This document shows, one piece after another, positions 12,415 through 22,308 of a stretch of DNA of 64,000 bases. The stretch comes from Symsagittifera roscoffensis (lineage: Eukaryota; Xenacoelomorpha; Acoela; Convolutidae), in assembly GCF_963678635.1 (NCBI RefSeq), contig NC_087070.1:40799831-40863830 (forward strand). Reading direction: 5' to 3'. The notes beneath the pieces are model-generated. The model was not told the origin of the DNA, ran no database searches, and was given only the letters and a program-made list of their open reading frames with translations. Both the position numbers and the translations under genes were made by a program. Positions within the stretch are counted from its first letter, which is position 1. Each line of letters begins with the position of its first letter.

Positions 12415-12885
12415 TTTACGACATCAAGACTACGGAGTCGAACCCACTTGAGACAGCTTCGGGCTGAATGCCCATTCTAGAGTACCGGCGGTACGGTTCG
12501 ACAGGAACGTGCAAACCTTCCGGTTGTACCGTGATAGCTTTTTAAGAAAACTCGAGAAAATTTCCTGGTACGCTCTCCGAACGAGGCTTAGCTAACCGAG
12601 TAAAGGGGGGCAACTAGGGGGACAAAAACACGAGCAAAAAGACAAAAAGCAAAACAAAAACCAAAAAAGAATAGAAAAAGGAACAAAAACCATAAAACGA
12701 AAATAGACAGTGACTTTGACACCAGATTAGTTGGATCAAACCTTTATATTAATTAAATAGTATACCCATACTGTTTTACAAGTTCGATCGTTTCGATCAA
12801 CCTAGCAATTTAAACCAGTAAACTGAATAAAGTGCCCGAAGTGGGGCGTTGTCAAGGGTTTTCAGATAGCTTGGAACTTAGCTGG

Positions 12886-13095
12886 ACCAATAGGAGACTT
12901 GACTGGAAGAGGTGACCAGCCGAGTGGAAAAGTGGTTCAGGGACACTTGAGCTGAACCAATAGGAGACTTGACTGGAAGAGGTGACCAGCCGAGTGGGAA
13001 AGTGGTTCAGGGACACTTGAGCTGAACCAATAGGAGACTGGACTGGAACAGGTGACCAGTCGAGTGGGAAAGCAGCCAAGAAGGATTTGGCAATT
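12886..13095 (+). repeat. 70-bp tandem repeat, three units (full-length leader)
   Basis: Third instance of the triplicate described at 2854, at the expected 5016-bp spacing. Confidence 0.85.
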
Positions 13096-13908
13096 CTCGA
13101 GTTCTCAAGTTGGGCAGAACGGGTATCGTTAGAATCCACATTACATTATAGGAGATAAGTGTAAAATTGGATAAGCGAAATCCCCCAGTTTTGAGGAACG
13201 TTTTTACTTGAGCAGGCCTGGAAACAGGTCTACGGTTTTCTCTTGAGAGGTTTAGCACCCGGCGCTTAAAGTAATTTTTAGGCTTAAGAAGGGGGGCTAG
13301 AAAGGGGGGAGGTTAGAAGGAGGACTGGTTAGGCTAGAGGTGAGCGGTTGCAAATTGTAAAAAGGGAGAAACTAGAGTAACTAATTAATCGACATCGTTG
13401 ACTTAGTTACATTAGCCATAACACGCGTTGGTGATAATAGGTGAATATCCAAAATTCAACTCGAGTTAAGACTGGTACGCTGGTTGGTTTGGTAGGGGGG
13501 ACCGGACATAGACAGCTTTTGTGATACCCCATAAGATCACTAGTGGGGGGAGGAAAACGCGTGGCAATTAGGTACCAGACATATTTTTTAGACGAAAGGT
13601 AGACATTGGTCACCTTTGAATTTCAGGTGGGCTCATTTTTCTGTTTTTATTATTTTTCTTACTTAGATTTTTGTTGCATTTTAGTGAGGATTGGTGTTTG
13701 GTTTTATACGAACAGGTGATCACAAGATACCTGCGCACCTACATTGAAACAGAAACAACCAAAAAGAAGAGGGGGGTCAGCATTTGGCTTTTAAGAGAGG
13801 GTTTTTGGGAAAATTTTACTAGAGCTTGAGTGGTGGTACAAGGTACGGTGATTCAAGAAGACCCTACAACGAGGAAGACACTCCGTGACGAGTATTGGGA
13901 CAAGACCG

Positions 13909-14649
13909 AAGAAGTCTTGGGACAGAGCAGTCTTGGGACAGTGGTCTTGGGACAGGGTCTTGGGACAGTGGTCTTGGGACAGGGTCTTGGGACAGTGGTC
14001 TTGGGACAGGGTCTTGGGACAGTGGTCTTGGGACAGGGTCTTGGGACAGTGGTCTTGGGACAGGGTCTTGGGACAGTGGTCTTGGGACAGTGGTCTTGGG
14101 ACGGGGTCTTGGGACAGGGTCTTGGGACAGTGGTCTTGGGACAGGGTCTTGGGACAGTGGTCTTGGGACAGTGGTCTTGGGACAGGGTCTTGGGACAGGG
14201 TCTTGGGACAGGGTCTTGGGACAGTGGTCTTGGGACAGGGTCTTGGGACACTAGTCTTGGGACACTAGTCTTGGGACACCAGCCTTGGGACACTGGTCTT
14301 GGGACACTACTCTTGGGACACTACCCTTGGGACACTAGTCTTGGGACAGTAGTCTTGGGACACTAGCCTTGGGACACTAGTCTTGGGACAATAGTCTTGG
14401 GACACTAGCCTTGGGACACTGGTCTTGGGACACTACCCTTGGGACACTAGTCTTGGGACAGTAGTCTTGGGACACTAGCCTTGGGACACTAGTCTTGGGA
14501 CAGTGGTCTTGGGACACTAGTCTTGGGACAGTAGTCTTGGAACAGTGGTCTTGGGACACTAGTCTTGGGACAGTAGTCTTGGAACAGTGGCCTTGGTACA
14601 AGGGTCTTAGGACACTAGCGGAGAGTACTGTGATAGTGACGAATAGTCT
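13909..14649 (+). repeat. 14-bp satellite, full-length leader
   Basis: About fifty GTCTTGGGACAGTG-type units, the same as at 3877 and 8893. The array ends nine bases before a TATAAAA and 264 bases before the gag ATG, so a promoter or enhancer role is conceivable. Confidence 0.9.
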
Positions 14650-14657
14650 TGGGACGG

Positions 14658-14664
14658 TATAAAA
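14658..14664 (+). promoter_or_regulatory. TATA-like box before gag
   Basis: TATAAAA directly after the 14-bp satellite and about 250 bases before the gag ATG. It is present in all three leaders (4626, 9642, 14658). It could mark an internal promoter separate from the LTR; no direct evidence of transcription. Confidence 0.3.
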
Positions 14665-14913
14665 ATTGAAGTAGAATTACAACAAGTGTGTCTTAAGACA
14701 AAATAAGACAAATCGAAATAGGTACGGTTGAGACCACATTAAGGGAAATCTTTCAAAGGTTTTAGAAAGAGAGCTACAACAAGGTTTTTAACACGTTGTA
14801 CAAAATTTGTTACCACAAAAAAATTTTTTTTTTGTTTTATTATTTTTCTTATTCTTAGAATAGAATCGTGTATATAATAAAATTGTAAATAAAAGCAGTT
14901 GTAAATAGAAATA

Positions 14914-17900
14914 ATGAGGCGGAGTAGGGTACCGGTGCTCGAAAAAAGGTCAAGTGGATCAAACACGAAATATAATTCATCGCTGCGCAGAACGACATCA
15001 ACAGGCCCAAAGATAACAAAGAAGAACTTTTCAGTTAACATGGTCAGTACGAGGAGTGGCACCGAGAGCAAGACACGAGAAGATGTGGGGGAAAAACAGG
15101 TGGAGCCCACAATCGAAATCGACCTAGAGACACCAGACCAGAGCGTAGATGAAGTGGAGAAGAGGACAACGGAATCCACACCGATGCCCCACGTGGAAGA
15201 CCAAAGTCCAAAAACCGTGGAGTTTTCACGAATAGACGCATTGGAAGACACAACAGGCAATACCCGAGAGACTGTGAAAAACGACTCTCAAGTGAAAAAG
15301 ACATCCTTCACAGAGAAGTTTGCAATAATGGTCGGACTCAAATGGAAAGAAAACGTGACTGAAGAACCAAAAACAGAAAGAGCACGAACATTTGGTACAG
15401 TGAGCACGAAAGCGACAGAAGCCGGCCAGAATGAGGAACAAGCTAAAGCAGAGGCTACGGCCGAAGAGAAACCGACGGCTGACCATGAAGAGACTACCAT
15501 TGAGCTGGGCGACTTGTTGGCGAAATTAAATCAGATCGACAAAAGACTTAAGAACAGTGAAGAAGAGAGAGAGGTGATAAAAAAGGAGATAAGATACAAC
15601 AAGCACGAGTATCTAGACAGTTATTTTAACCTAGCTAAGGCAACAGAGGAGAGACTCAAGGAAATGTCAGATAAGGTAGAAGCCACCAATGAAGAACGAG
15701 AAAAGAACATCAAAACAGACATGCAACAGTTAAAGAACCGATATGATGATGTCAACAGCCAATTAGGGAGCCTGGAAAGGAGAATGGACACAATGAGCAA
15801 GAGTCAAGCCGAGAGTTCGTGTGCAATACAGGCGAAGTTGGATGCAATCTTGAGAGGTTCTACTCCACAAGAAAGACCGGCAGCGGATCGTACGCAAGGC
15901 ACCAGAGTTGACTTTGTAGAACCACAAAGGAACAAACGGCAATCGACACCGTTGCCCTTAACCAGGGATGCGATAAGCATAGCACCAACAGCTGCGAAAA
16001 CAATAATGAAGAATGGAACGTCGAATACAACGACTGGTCCGGGAGATGCAACAGCTAACAGCAACACAGGACCAAATGCTATGACATGGGTCAGCACTTG
16101 GGAGATGATGAACAGGACTCTAGAGGCCTTCGCCACGAGGAACACTGACTCGAGCGACAGGAGAGAGGGAAAAACAAGAAAGACATTCAAGAAGCCAAAA
16201 GAATTCAAGGACGACTCCGATGGATGCATTGACACTTGGGTGGAAGTGATGAGATTACATCTAGAACAAGATAACTTGAGTGACGAAAGACAAGCATGTA
16301 CAGCCATACTGAGCAATTTGGAAGGAACGGCATTAAAATGCGTGGTCGCAAAGAAGGAGGAAGAACGCGACACCGCGGACAAGATCTTCGAGATATTGCT
16401 GAATCGATTCGGGTCAGGCATGAAGGGTCACCAAGCGATGATGCGATTTGAAAAGAGAAGGCAGAGGGACGACAAGTCAATAGATCGGTTCCTAGATGAC
16501 CTCGAGAGCTTGAGAAGGAGGAGTGACCCAGAGGAGTCGACAAATAGACGGAACTTTAGCATTGCCTCGAAGTTCATCGATGGGGTGAAAAGTGATGACT
16601 TAAGGACAATGTTAGCAACATACTACACATTGTCGAAGGACAGCGCACCCACCCCAGAAGAAATGAGACAGAAATCAAGAGAATACATGCTGATGAAACC
16701 TAAGAAGTACTCATATTCCGAAAACAGGAACACGCAAGGGGGAAGCCAACCCCAGAGGTCATCATGGTACAAACCTAGAGATGATATGGACAAACGCAGA
16801 TCATGCGCGAACTGCGGGTCAGCGGATCATCATGTGGCTGACTGCACAACGTACAAACAAGGCATGAAGAGCCTAGGTTATGCACCGAATGAAGAGGATA
16901 TGAGCCAGATGGAGGAACACGAGTACTATAATGGCTTAATCATCAAGATAGGCGCCAGATGCTTCTTCTGTAACCAGGAGGGGCACTTCAGAATGGATTG
17001 TCCCTTGTTCTGGGAAGCGGTCAAGGACCAGAATCACCCCAAACATAAGTTGGCATTAGCGGCGGTGCAGAATCAGCGGAACAGGCAAAACGAGTTTGAA
17101 TCTAGGAACTTGGGGGCACCAAACACCGAATTGCCGACGAAGACAGTGAAAGCTGTTACACATGTTAGCGGTGCGTTAGAGTCCGCGGCCGGAAGCTCTC
17201 TAGAGATAAATTATGAGAAAGCGGCGACGGAAGCAATTGCCAAAGTGAAACAAGATCTGGCTGCGAAAGAAATAGAGCAACGACTAAAGTTGGAGATCGA
17301 AAGACAGAATTTTAACGAAGCATTAACCGGATCGAACTCAATACCAGAGGCTAGAACGGGCTCAATGAAGACCGGGAATTGTAACACCGTGAAAATGATG
17401 ACAGGTAAACCTTTTGGAATATCGAAAATCGGAGCAAGAATAATGTCGATAATCACAGTGGGCGGACACGAGGTAACCAGAAACTTGAGCGAGCCGAGCG
17501 ACCAGACGATAATGCACATTGACGTGTATGCAGACTACTTGAGTGGAATAAGTCCACAAACGACTTCTAGAGCGCTCAGGGCACTACTCACGAGAGGGGG
17601 CAGCAAGTCGGTACGTGTTGATAATAGGTACACTGAAGCTTATGGTCCACATGAGGTCATGCTAAATATAGATGGAATCAACATCTATACCAAGACGATG
17701 ATAACATGCGACGAAGACCTAATTGGACAAATCTATGTAGGGAAAGAGGAATTGAAAGTAAGATCGATTGGACACTGTGCTATGCTTGAAGAAGATGCAA
17801 TGCACATCGGGACGGAAGCAGACGTGACAGGGCACGTGCTAGACATAAATGGCAAAAAGACTCAGTTACGTGGATTACTTGACACGGGAGCAGTCTTGAG

Positions 17901-20900
17901 CGTCATACCAATCGAAACATGGGAAAAGATGGGCTTTGACAAAGGTGACTTGATAGACTCGAGAATACGGCTGTCAGCTGCAAACAAAGGGGCCCTTCGG
18001 GTGTTGGGCAGGACGCCGATAATAGCCCTCAATTTGGGGGAACGTAACCTGTGGATGAGTTTCATCGTGGTAGAAAACCTAGATGAATCTGACCAATTCA
18101 TTTTGGGCAGAGACTTCATCAGGAATTTCGACGTAACGATAGATCTAAATAATGCAATGTTCAGGATACGGAACCCGGATAGGAGGTACGCAATCAAACC
18201 GGTAAATTTAATAATGGCAAATGAGAACAAAGCACCGGTATTCTTGAGTAGGAGAGTGAGGTTAAAAGCTAATGAAGCGGCAATCGTAAGCTTGAGGATG
18301 AAAAATTATAATGAACTAAGTGACAACAAGCAAGTGTGTATAGTTCCAAATCCTAATAGTCAAAGCGCTGCTGTTTTAGGAAGATCATTTTCGATAACGA
18401 AGAGCGGCCTCTGCGTCAGTGTCTTGTTGAATACCCTTGATATACCGATCACGATACAGATTGGGAGGAAGCTGGGATATGCTTTACCGGTTAAAACTCG
18501 ATATGAAACAATTGAAAACTCAAAACAAAATGAAGTTGTTGATTGTCCCAACCACAGGGACAAAATTTGTATCTTGAGACGATTGCAGAGAATAAAAGAT
18601 TCTTCAGGTCTTATCAAATCACTTAAGTCAGAAACGGACGATGGGCTTTCGAGCTGTTCGAACTTTCCAGAGCGACCCACACCAGATGAAATGCAAACTG
18701 ATAAACCGGTTCTGCCGGAGATTGAACATTTAAGGGGCAAACTGAAAGATGAACAGCTCGAAGCTATCAAGGACGTACTAGAGCGGAACGAGGAGGTTTT
18801 TTCAAGGCATAAGGCGGATATCGGGTGTTGTAATTTTGTTGAACATGAAATAGAACTTGAGGAAAACGCGGTACCACACAGGGAGGGGGCGAGGCGCATG
18901 ACCCCACACAAATCGGACGCGTGTAGAAAAGAAATCGAAACGTTACTAGAGTATGACATGATAGAACCATCCAAGTCACCGTGGGCGTGTGGAGTAGTGA
19001 TGGCCAAAAAGAAAGGCGACCAGTTAAGGTTTTGTTGTGACTTTCGATACCTGAACTCCGTCACGGCGAAGGATGCCTATCCCATACCTAGAATTGATGA
19101 GAGCCTCTCGAAGTTAGGTGATGCGAAATTTTTTACGACTCTTGATTTAGGCTCGGCCTTTTGGCAGGTACCATTAAGGAAGCAAGACAGGGACAAGACA
19201 GGGTTCGCCTGCGAGTTGGGTCTGTTTCAATGGAAACGGATGCCGTTTGGACTCTGCAATGCAACAGCCACGTTTCAGCGGCTGATGGCACACGCGTTGA
19301 TAGGCGTGACGAAGAAGTACGGCAACCTGGTTATGTGCTACGTGGACGACGTGGTAATAGCAACGCCAACACTAGAAGACCACATCGAGAGGCTTGACGA
19401 GGTGTTCGCGTGCATGAAAAGATCGGGGCTGAAGTGTAAACCATCAAAGTGCGAGATACTCAAGGACTCGATTAAATACTTGGGCAGGATGGTAGATAAA
19501 CACGGTATCAGACCTGACCCAGACGCCGTGGAAGCAGTCCTAACCTGGAAATCACCGAAGACGGAACACCAGCTGATGAGCTTCCTGGGTTTCGCCAACT
19601 ATTATAGAGAATTCATCAAGGGCTATGCGGACAAGGTATACCCGATGCAACAATTAATGAGACATAAGGGCAAGAAGTTCACGTGGAACAACGCGGCAGA
19701 AGAGTCATTCCAGAGAATAAAGAAAGAGCTGTGTGAGGCACCAGTACTGGGTATGCCGACTGAGAAGGGGATGTACGTGCTAGACACGGATGCGTCAGTA
19801 GTCGCTATTTCTGGGATTCTCCATCAAGAACAAGAATGGAATGGGAAGACAGTCTTGAGACCAATAGCATACGGGAGCAAGGTCCTAAGTGACACAGAAA
19901 TGAAGTACGGAGCACCGAAAGCAGAGATGTTCGCGGTGGTCACCTTTGTCGAAAAATACAGAGCATACTTAGGCAGTGAGCCCTTCAAGCTGCGAGTCGA
20001 CAACCGAGCACTAAGCTGGCTGAAAACGTACTCAATGGACCAGAGCTATATTGGGAGGTGGATAGTTCGCTTGGATGGATACAACATGATAATTGAGCAC
20101 AGAACACGAGATAAACATCAAAATGATAAACATCAAAACGAGAGGCAAGAACAAAGAGAGGCGGACAGACCTGAGATCAAAGACGGCTTCTCCTTTATGG
20201 ACAAAGAAACGTACGACAGTCTTCCACTCACGAGATGGCTGGACAAATCAGGCAAACCGATTGAAGATCATCCCGAATTGCCGAAAGAGCCTCTTGAAAA
20301 GACCATCTTGAAGAAAAGCAGAGGGATTCCGATAGGAATAATGCTCAAGTCCAAGATCGTGAGGGAAACACTCAAGGCAAAAGGTTATGATCTCATCCAG
20401 GTAGAGGAGGGAACGGTCCGAATAGATGAAGACTTAATGAGGTTGCTTGAGAAACTATCAGATGACAAGCCCGTGATCCAAGGGAAAGGTCAGGAGGCAC
20501 CGGAACTAACCATACTTCGGAGAGAAGAAACAGTGAACAATACTGACGTCTCAAAAGGAAGCATCACTGATAGCAAGGAAGTTGTGCGATCACTAGTTGA
20601 AAAAATCCCCGAAAAAATTCTGGAGCAGACAAAAGTCAGGGATAAGAAAGTAACATTCAGAGAAGAAGTTGAACACCTGGGACTAGATCAAGAGTCCGGG
20701 GAGTGGTCCAGATTCATGGAAGAAGACGAAACCGGAGAAGGGAAATTGTCCGGGGAGCGTGAAGAATGGGATGAAGACTCGGATGAGAGCAGCGAAGACC
20801 AAGACAGTCTATGCATGATACTGGCGGAAGAGAAGATAAGACAGCACGACAGGGAATTACAGACGGATCCATCTTCAGGGACGTACAATCTGGAAATACA

Positions 20901-22308
20901 AGAGGTACGAGGTGGTGAAGAGCTCGAGAAAATAGCAGTTTCAAGAAAACCACTAAGGGAACTATCGTGCAACTCAAACGTCAGAACGAATCTGGTACCA
21001 GAAGACGACATGAAAATCGTGAAAAGGATGATATGTGTGAAACTGAGCGATGACATCCACAACCCTGGTGAGATGAATGGACAGATCATGGCACTAAAGG
21101 AGCACGTTAAGGCGAGATACAGGCTGTCTGACCTAATAAGGGCCCAGAAGAATGACAAAATGACAAGTAACCTCTCCAAATGGATCCATTCGGGAGTCAA
21201 GGAGAAGGGGGAACTTGAGGAAGACAGCTACAAGATCTTGAGCCAATTCTACAAAGAAAAGAGAGACTTACTTTATCACACAGCTGAAGGGGTGGTAGCG
21301 TGCAAGAGAAGAGATGAGGAAAAAATATTACACAAACACAACCTCATCATACTACCACAATTGTACCAAACGGAGGTGCTTTTCAGATCACACGACCAGA
21401 TGGGCCACCAGGGGATAGATAAAGTACAACAAAGGATACTTCACAGGTTTGACTGGCCGGGAATGAGAAAAGCTTGCGAGAAATGGGTGAATGCCTGCCT
21501 AGCATGCCTTCAAGTAAAAGACCCAAGGAAGATGAAGTTTCCCCTCAAGTCTGTCGAGAGTTCGGAATTCAATGAAGTGGTGCAGATAGACCATCAGAAA
21601 ATCTGCATGACGGAGTCGGGTTATAACCAAATACTAGTTATAATAGATCACTTCACCAAGTTGGCGGAAGCGGTTCCGTGCCAGACAGCATCGGCAGAGG
21701 AGACATGTGATCACCTGATAACGCATTGGATATCGCGGTATGGTTGTCCAATGACTTTCCAGTCGGACAACGGCAAGGCTTTTGTGGGGGACTTGACAAA
21801 AGAATTGATGAAGAGATCACACATTGCTCAAGCACACTCGACGACCTATCATCCACAGACCAATGGGTTGGTAGAGAGACAGAACAAGACACTGGTCAAC
21901 ATGCTCAGGGTGTACTGCTCGAGATACATGACGGACTGGGACAAATACCTGCCACAGGTAGTAGGAGCCTATAATAGTACTCAGCACTCAACGACGGGTA
22001 TCAGTCCTTTCATGATGTTGACAGGCAGGGAAAGGGCAATGCCTATAACATTCTTCTACCCGGAGTACGAGGGGAAGAGGACGTCACCTCAAGCATACGT
22101 GAAGGAAGCGATCAAAAGACAACAAGAGCTAAACGAGCTATGTCGGAGAAACACGGCGCAAGCGCAAATGAGGCAACGCAAGAAATATGACGAAAAGATA
22201 CTAAGAGCAAAGCCATACGAAGTGGGCCAATACGTGTGGGTCTTCCAAAATGTCATACCGCCCAAGGGAACAAAGAAACTACTCAAGAAATGGAGAGGAC
22301 GTTCATGA
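14914..22308 (+). CDS. Gag-Pol polyprotein, Ty3/gypsy type
   Basis: One frame of 2464 codons encodes Gag and Pol without a gag/pol shift. The ATG at 14914 is used here; MVSTRSG at residue 43 (15040) is an alternative start typical of gypsy Gags. Residues ~190-310 look coiled-coil; ~417-610 resemble a retrotransposon Gag capsid. Two CX2CX4HX4C zinc knuckles are at 631-644 and 683-696. The protease DTG is at 990-992, RT YVDD at 1476-1479, and an RNase H Asp at 1626 (DTDAS). The integrase has HX4H at 2160/2165 with a CX2C, and the DD35E triad D2226, D2285, E2321. Extra spacers lie between knuckles and protease (~290 residues) and between RNase H and integrase (~380 residues, very acidic). The frame ends at WRGRS, one base short of the GPF motif that continues in another frame. 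Product: virus-like-particle protein and enzymes for reverse transcription and integration. Confidence 0.9.
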   Translation: MRRSRVPVLEKRSSGSNTKYNSSLRRTTSTGPKITKKNFSVNMVSTRSGTESKTREDVGEKQVEPTIEIDLETPDQSVDEVEKRTTESTPMPHVEDQSPKTVEFSRIDALEDTTGNTRETVKNDSQVKKTSFTEKFAIMVGLKWKENVTEEPKTERARTFGTVSTKATEAGQNEEQAKAEATAEEKPTADHEETTIELGDLLAKLNQIDKRLKNSEEEREVIKKEIRYNKHEYLDSYFNLAKATEERLKEMSDKVEATNEEREKNIKTDMQQLKNRYDDVNSQLGSLERRMDTMSKSQAESSCAIQAKLDAILRGSTPQERPAADRTQGTRVDFVEPQRNKRQSTPLPLTRDAISIAPTAAKTIMKNGTSNTTTGPGDATANSNTGPNAMTWVSTWEMMNRTLEAFATRNTDSSDRREGKTRKTFKKPKEFKDDSDGCIDTWVEVMRLHLEQDNLSDERQACTAILSNLEGTALKCVVAKKEEERDTADKIFEILLNRFGSGMKGHQAMMRFEKRRQRDDKSIDRFLDDLESLRRRSDPEESTNRRNFSIASKFIDGVKSDDLRTMLATYYTLSKDSAPTPEEMRQKSREYMLMKPKKYSYSENRNTQGGSQPQRSSWYKPRDDMDKRRSCANCGSADHHVADCTTYKQGMKSLGYAPNEEDMSQMEEHEYYNGLIIKIGARCFFCNQEGHFRMDCPLFWEAVKDQNHPKHKLALAAVQNQRNRQNEFESRNLGAPNTELPTKTVKAVTHVSGALESAAGSSLEINYEKAATEAIAKVKQDLAAKEIEQRLKLEIERQNFNEALTGSNSIPEARTGSMKTGNCNTVKMMTGKPFGISKIGARIMSIITVGGHEVTRNLSEPSDQTIMHIDVYADYLSGISPQTTSRALRALLTRGGSKSVRVDNRYTEAYGPHEVMLNIDGINIYTKTMITCDEDLIGQIYVGKEELKVRSIGHCAMLEEDAMHIGTEADVTGHVLDINGKKTQLRGLLDTGAVLSVIPIETWEKMGFDKGDLIDSRIRLSAANKGALRVLGRTPIIALNLGERNLWMSFIVVENLDESDQFILGRDFIRNFDVTIDLNNAMFRIRNPDRRYAIKPVNLIMANENKAPVFLSRRVRLKANEAAIVSLRMKNYNELSDNKQVCIVPNPNSQSAAVLGRSFSITKSGLCVSVLLNTLDIPITIQIGRKLGYALPVKTRYETIENSKQNEVVDCPNHRDKICILRRLQRIKDSSGLIKSLKSETDDGLSSCSNFPERPTPDEMQTDKPVLPEIEHLRGKLKDEQLEAIKDVLERNEEVFSRHKADIGCCNFVEHEIELEENAVPHREGARRMTPHKSDACRKEIETLLEYDMIEPSKSPWACGVVMAKKKGDQLRFCCDFRYLNSVTAKDAYPIPRIDESLSKLGDAKFFTTLDLGSAFWQVPLRKQDRDKTGFACELGLFQWKRMPFGLCNATATFQRLMAHALIGVTKKYGNLVMCYVDDVVIATPTLEDHIERLDEVFACMKRSGLKCKPSKCEILKDSIKYLGRMVDKHGIRPDPDAVEAVLTWKSPKTEHQLMSFLGFANYYREFIKGYADKVYPMQQLMRHKGKKFTWNNAAEESFQRIKKELCEAPVLGMPTEKGMYVLDTDASVVAISGILHQEQEWNGKTVLRPIAYGSKVLSDTEMKYGAPKAEMFAVVTFVEKYRAYLGSEPFKLRVDNRALSWLKTYSMDQSYIGRWIVRLDGYNMIIEHRTRDKHQNDKHQNERQEQREADRPEIKDGFSFMDKETYDSLPLTRWLDKSGKPIEDHPELPKEPLEKTILKKSRGIPIGIMLKSKIVRETLKAKGYDLIQVEEGTVRIDEDLMRLLEKLSDDKPVIQGKGQEAPELTILRREETVNNTDVSKGSITDSKEVVRSLVEKIPEKILEQTKVRDKKVTFREEVEHLGLDQESGEWSRFMEEDETGEGKLSGEREEWDEDSDESSEDQDSLCMILAEEKIRQHDRELQTDPSSGTYNLEIQEVRGGEELEKIAVSRKPLRELSCNSNVRTNLVPEDDMKIVKRMICVKLSDDIHNPGEMNGQIMALKEHVKARYRLSDLIRAQKNDKMTSNLSKWIHSGVKEKGELEEDSYKILSQFYKEKRDLLYHTAEGVVACKRRDEEKILHKHNLIILPQLYQTEVLFRSHDQMGHQGIDKVQQRILHRFDWPGMRKACEKWVNACLACLQVKDPRKMKFPLKSVESSEFNEVVQIDHQKICMTESGYNQILVIIDHFTKLAEAVPCQTASAEETCDHLITHWISRYGCPMTFQSDNGKAFVGDLTKELMKRSHIAQAHSTTYHPQTNGLVERQNKTLVNMLRVYCSRYMTDWDKYLPQVVGAYNSTQHSTTGISPFMMLTGRERAMPITFFYPEYEGKRTSPQAYVKEAIKRQQELNELCRRNTAQAQMRQRKKYDEKILRAKPYEVGQYVWVFQNVIPPKGTKKLLKKWRGRS

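Larger units (their letters stand above)
12389..14913 (+). other. Leader of the full-length element
   Basis: 2.5 kb with no supported gene. In order: a possible primer-binding region at 12400; a hairpin with arms CGGTAC and GTACCG (12489-12494, 12526-12531); a purine-rich stretch around 12605-12715; the 70-bp triplicate; the 14-bp satellite; TATAAAA; then a pyrimidine-rich tract ending in AG at 14858, which could be a splice acceptor before gag. Confidence 0.6.
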
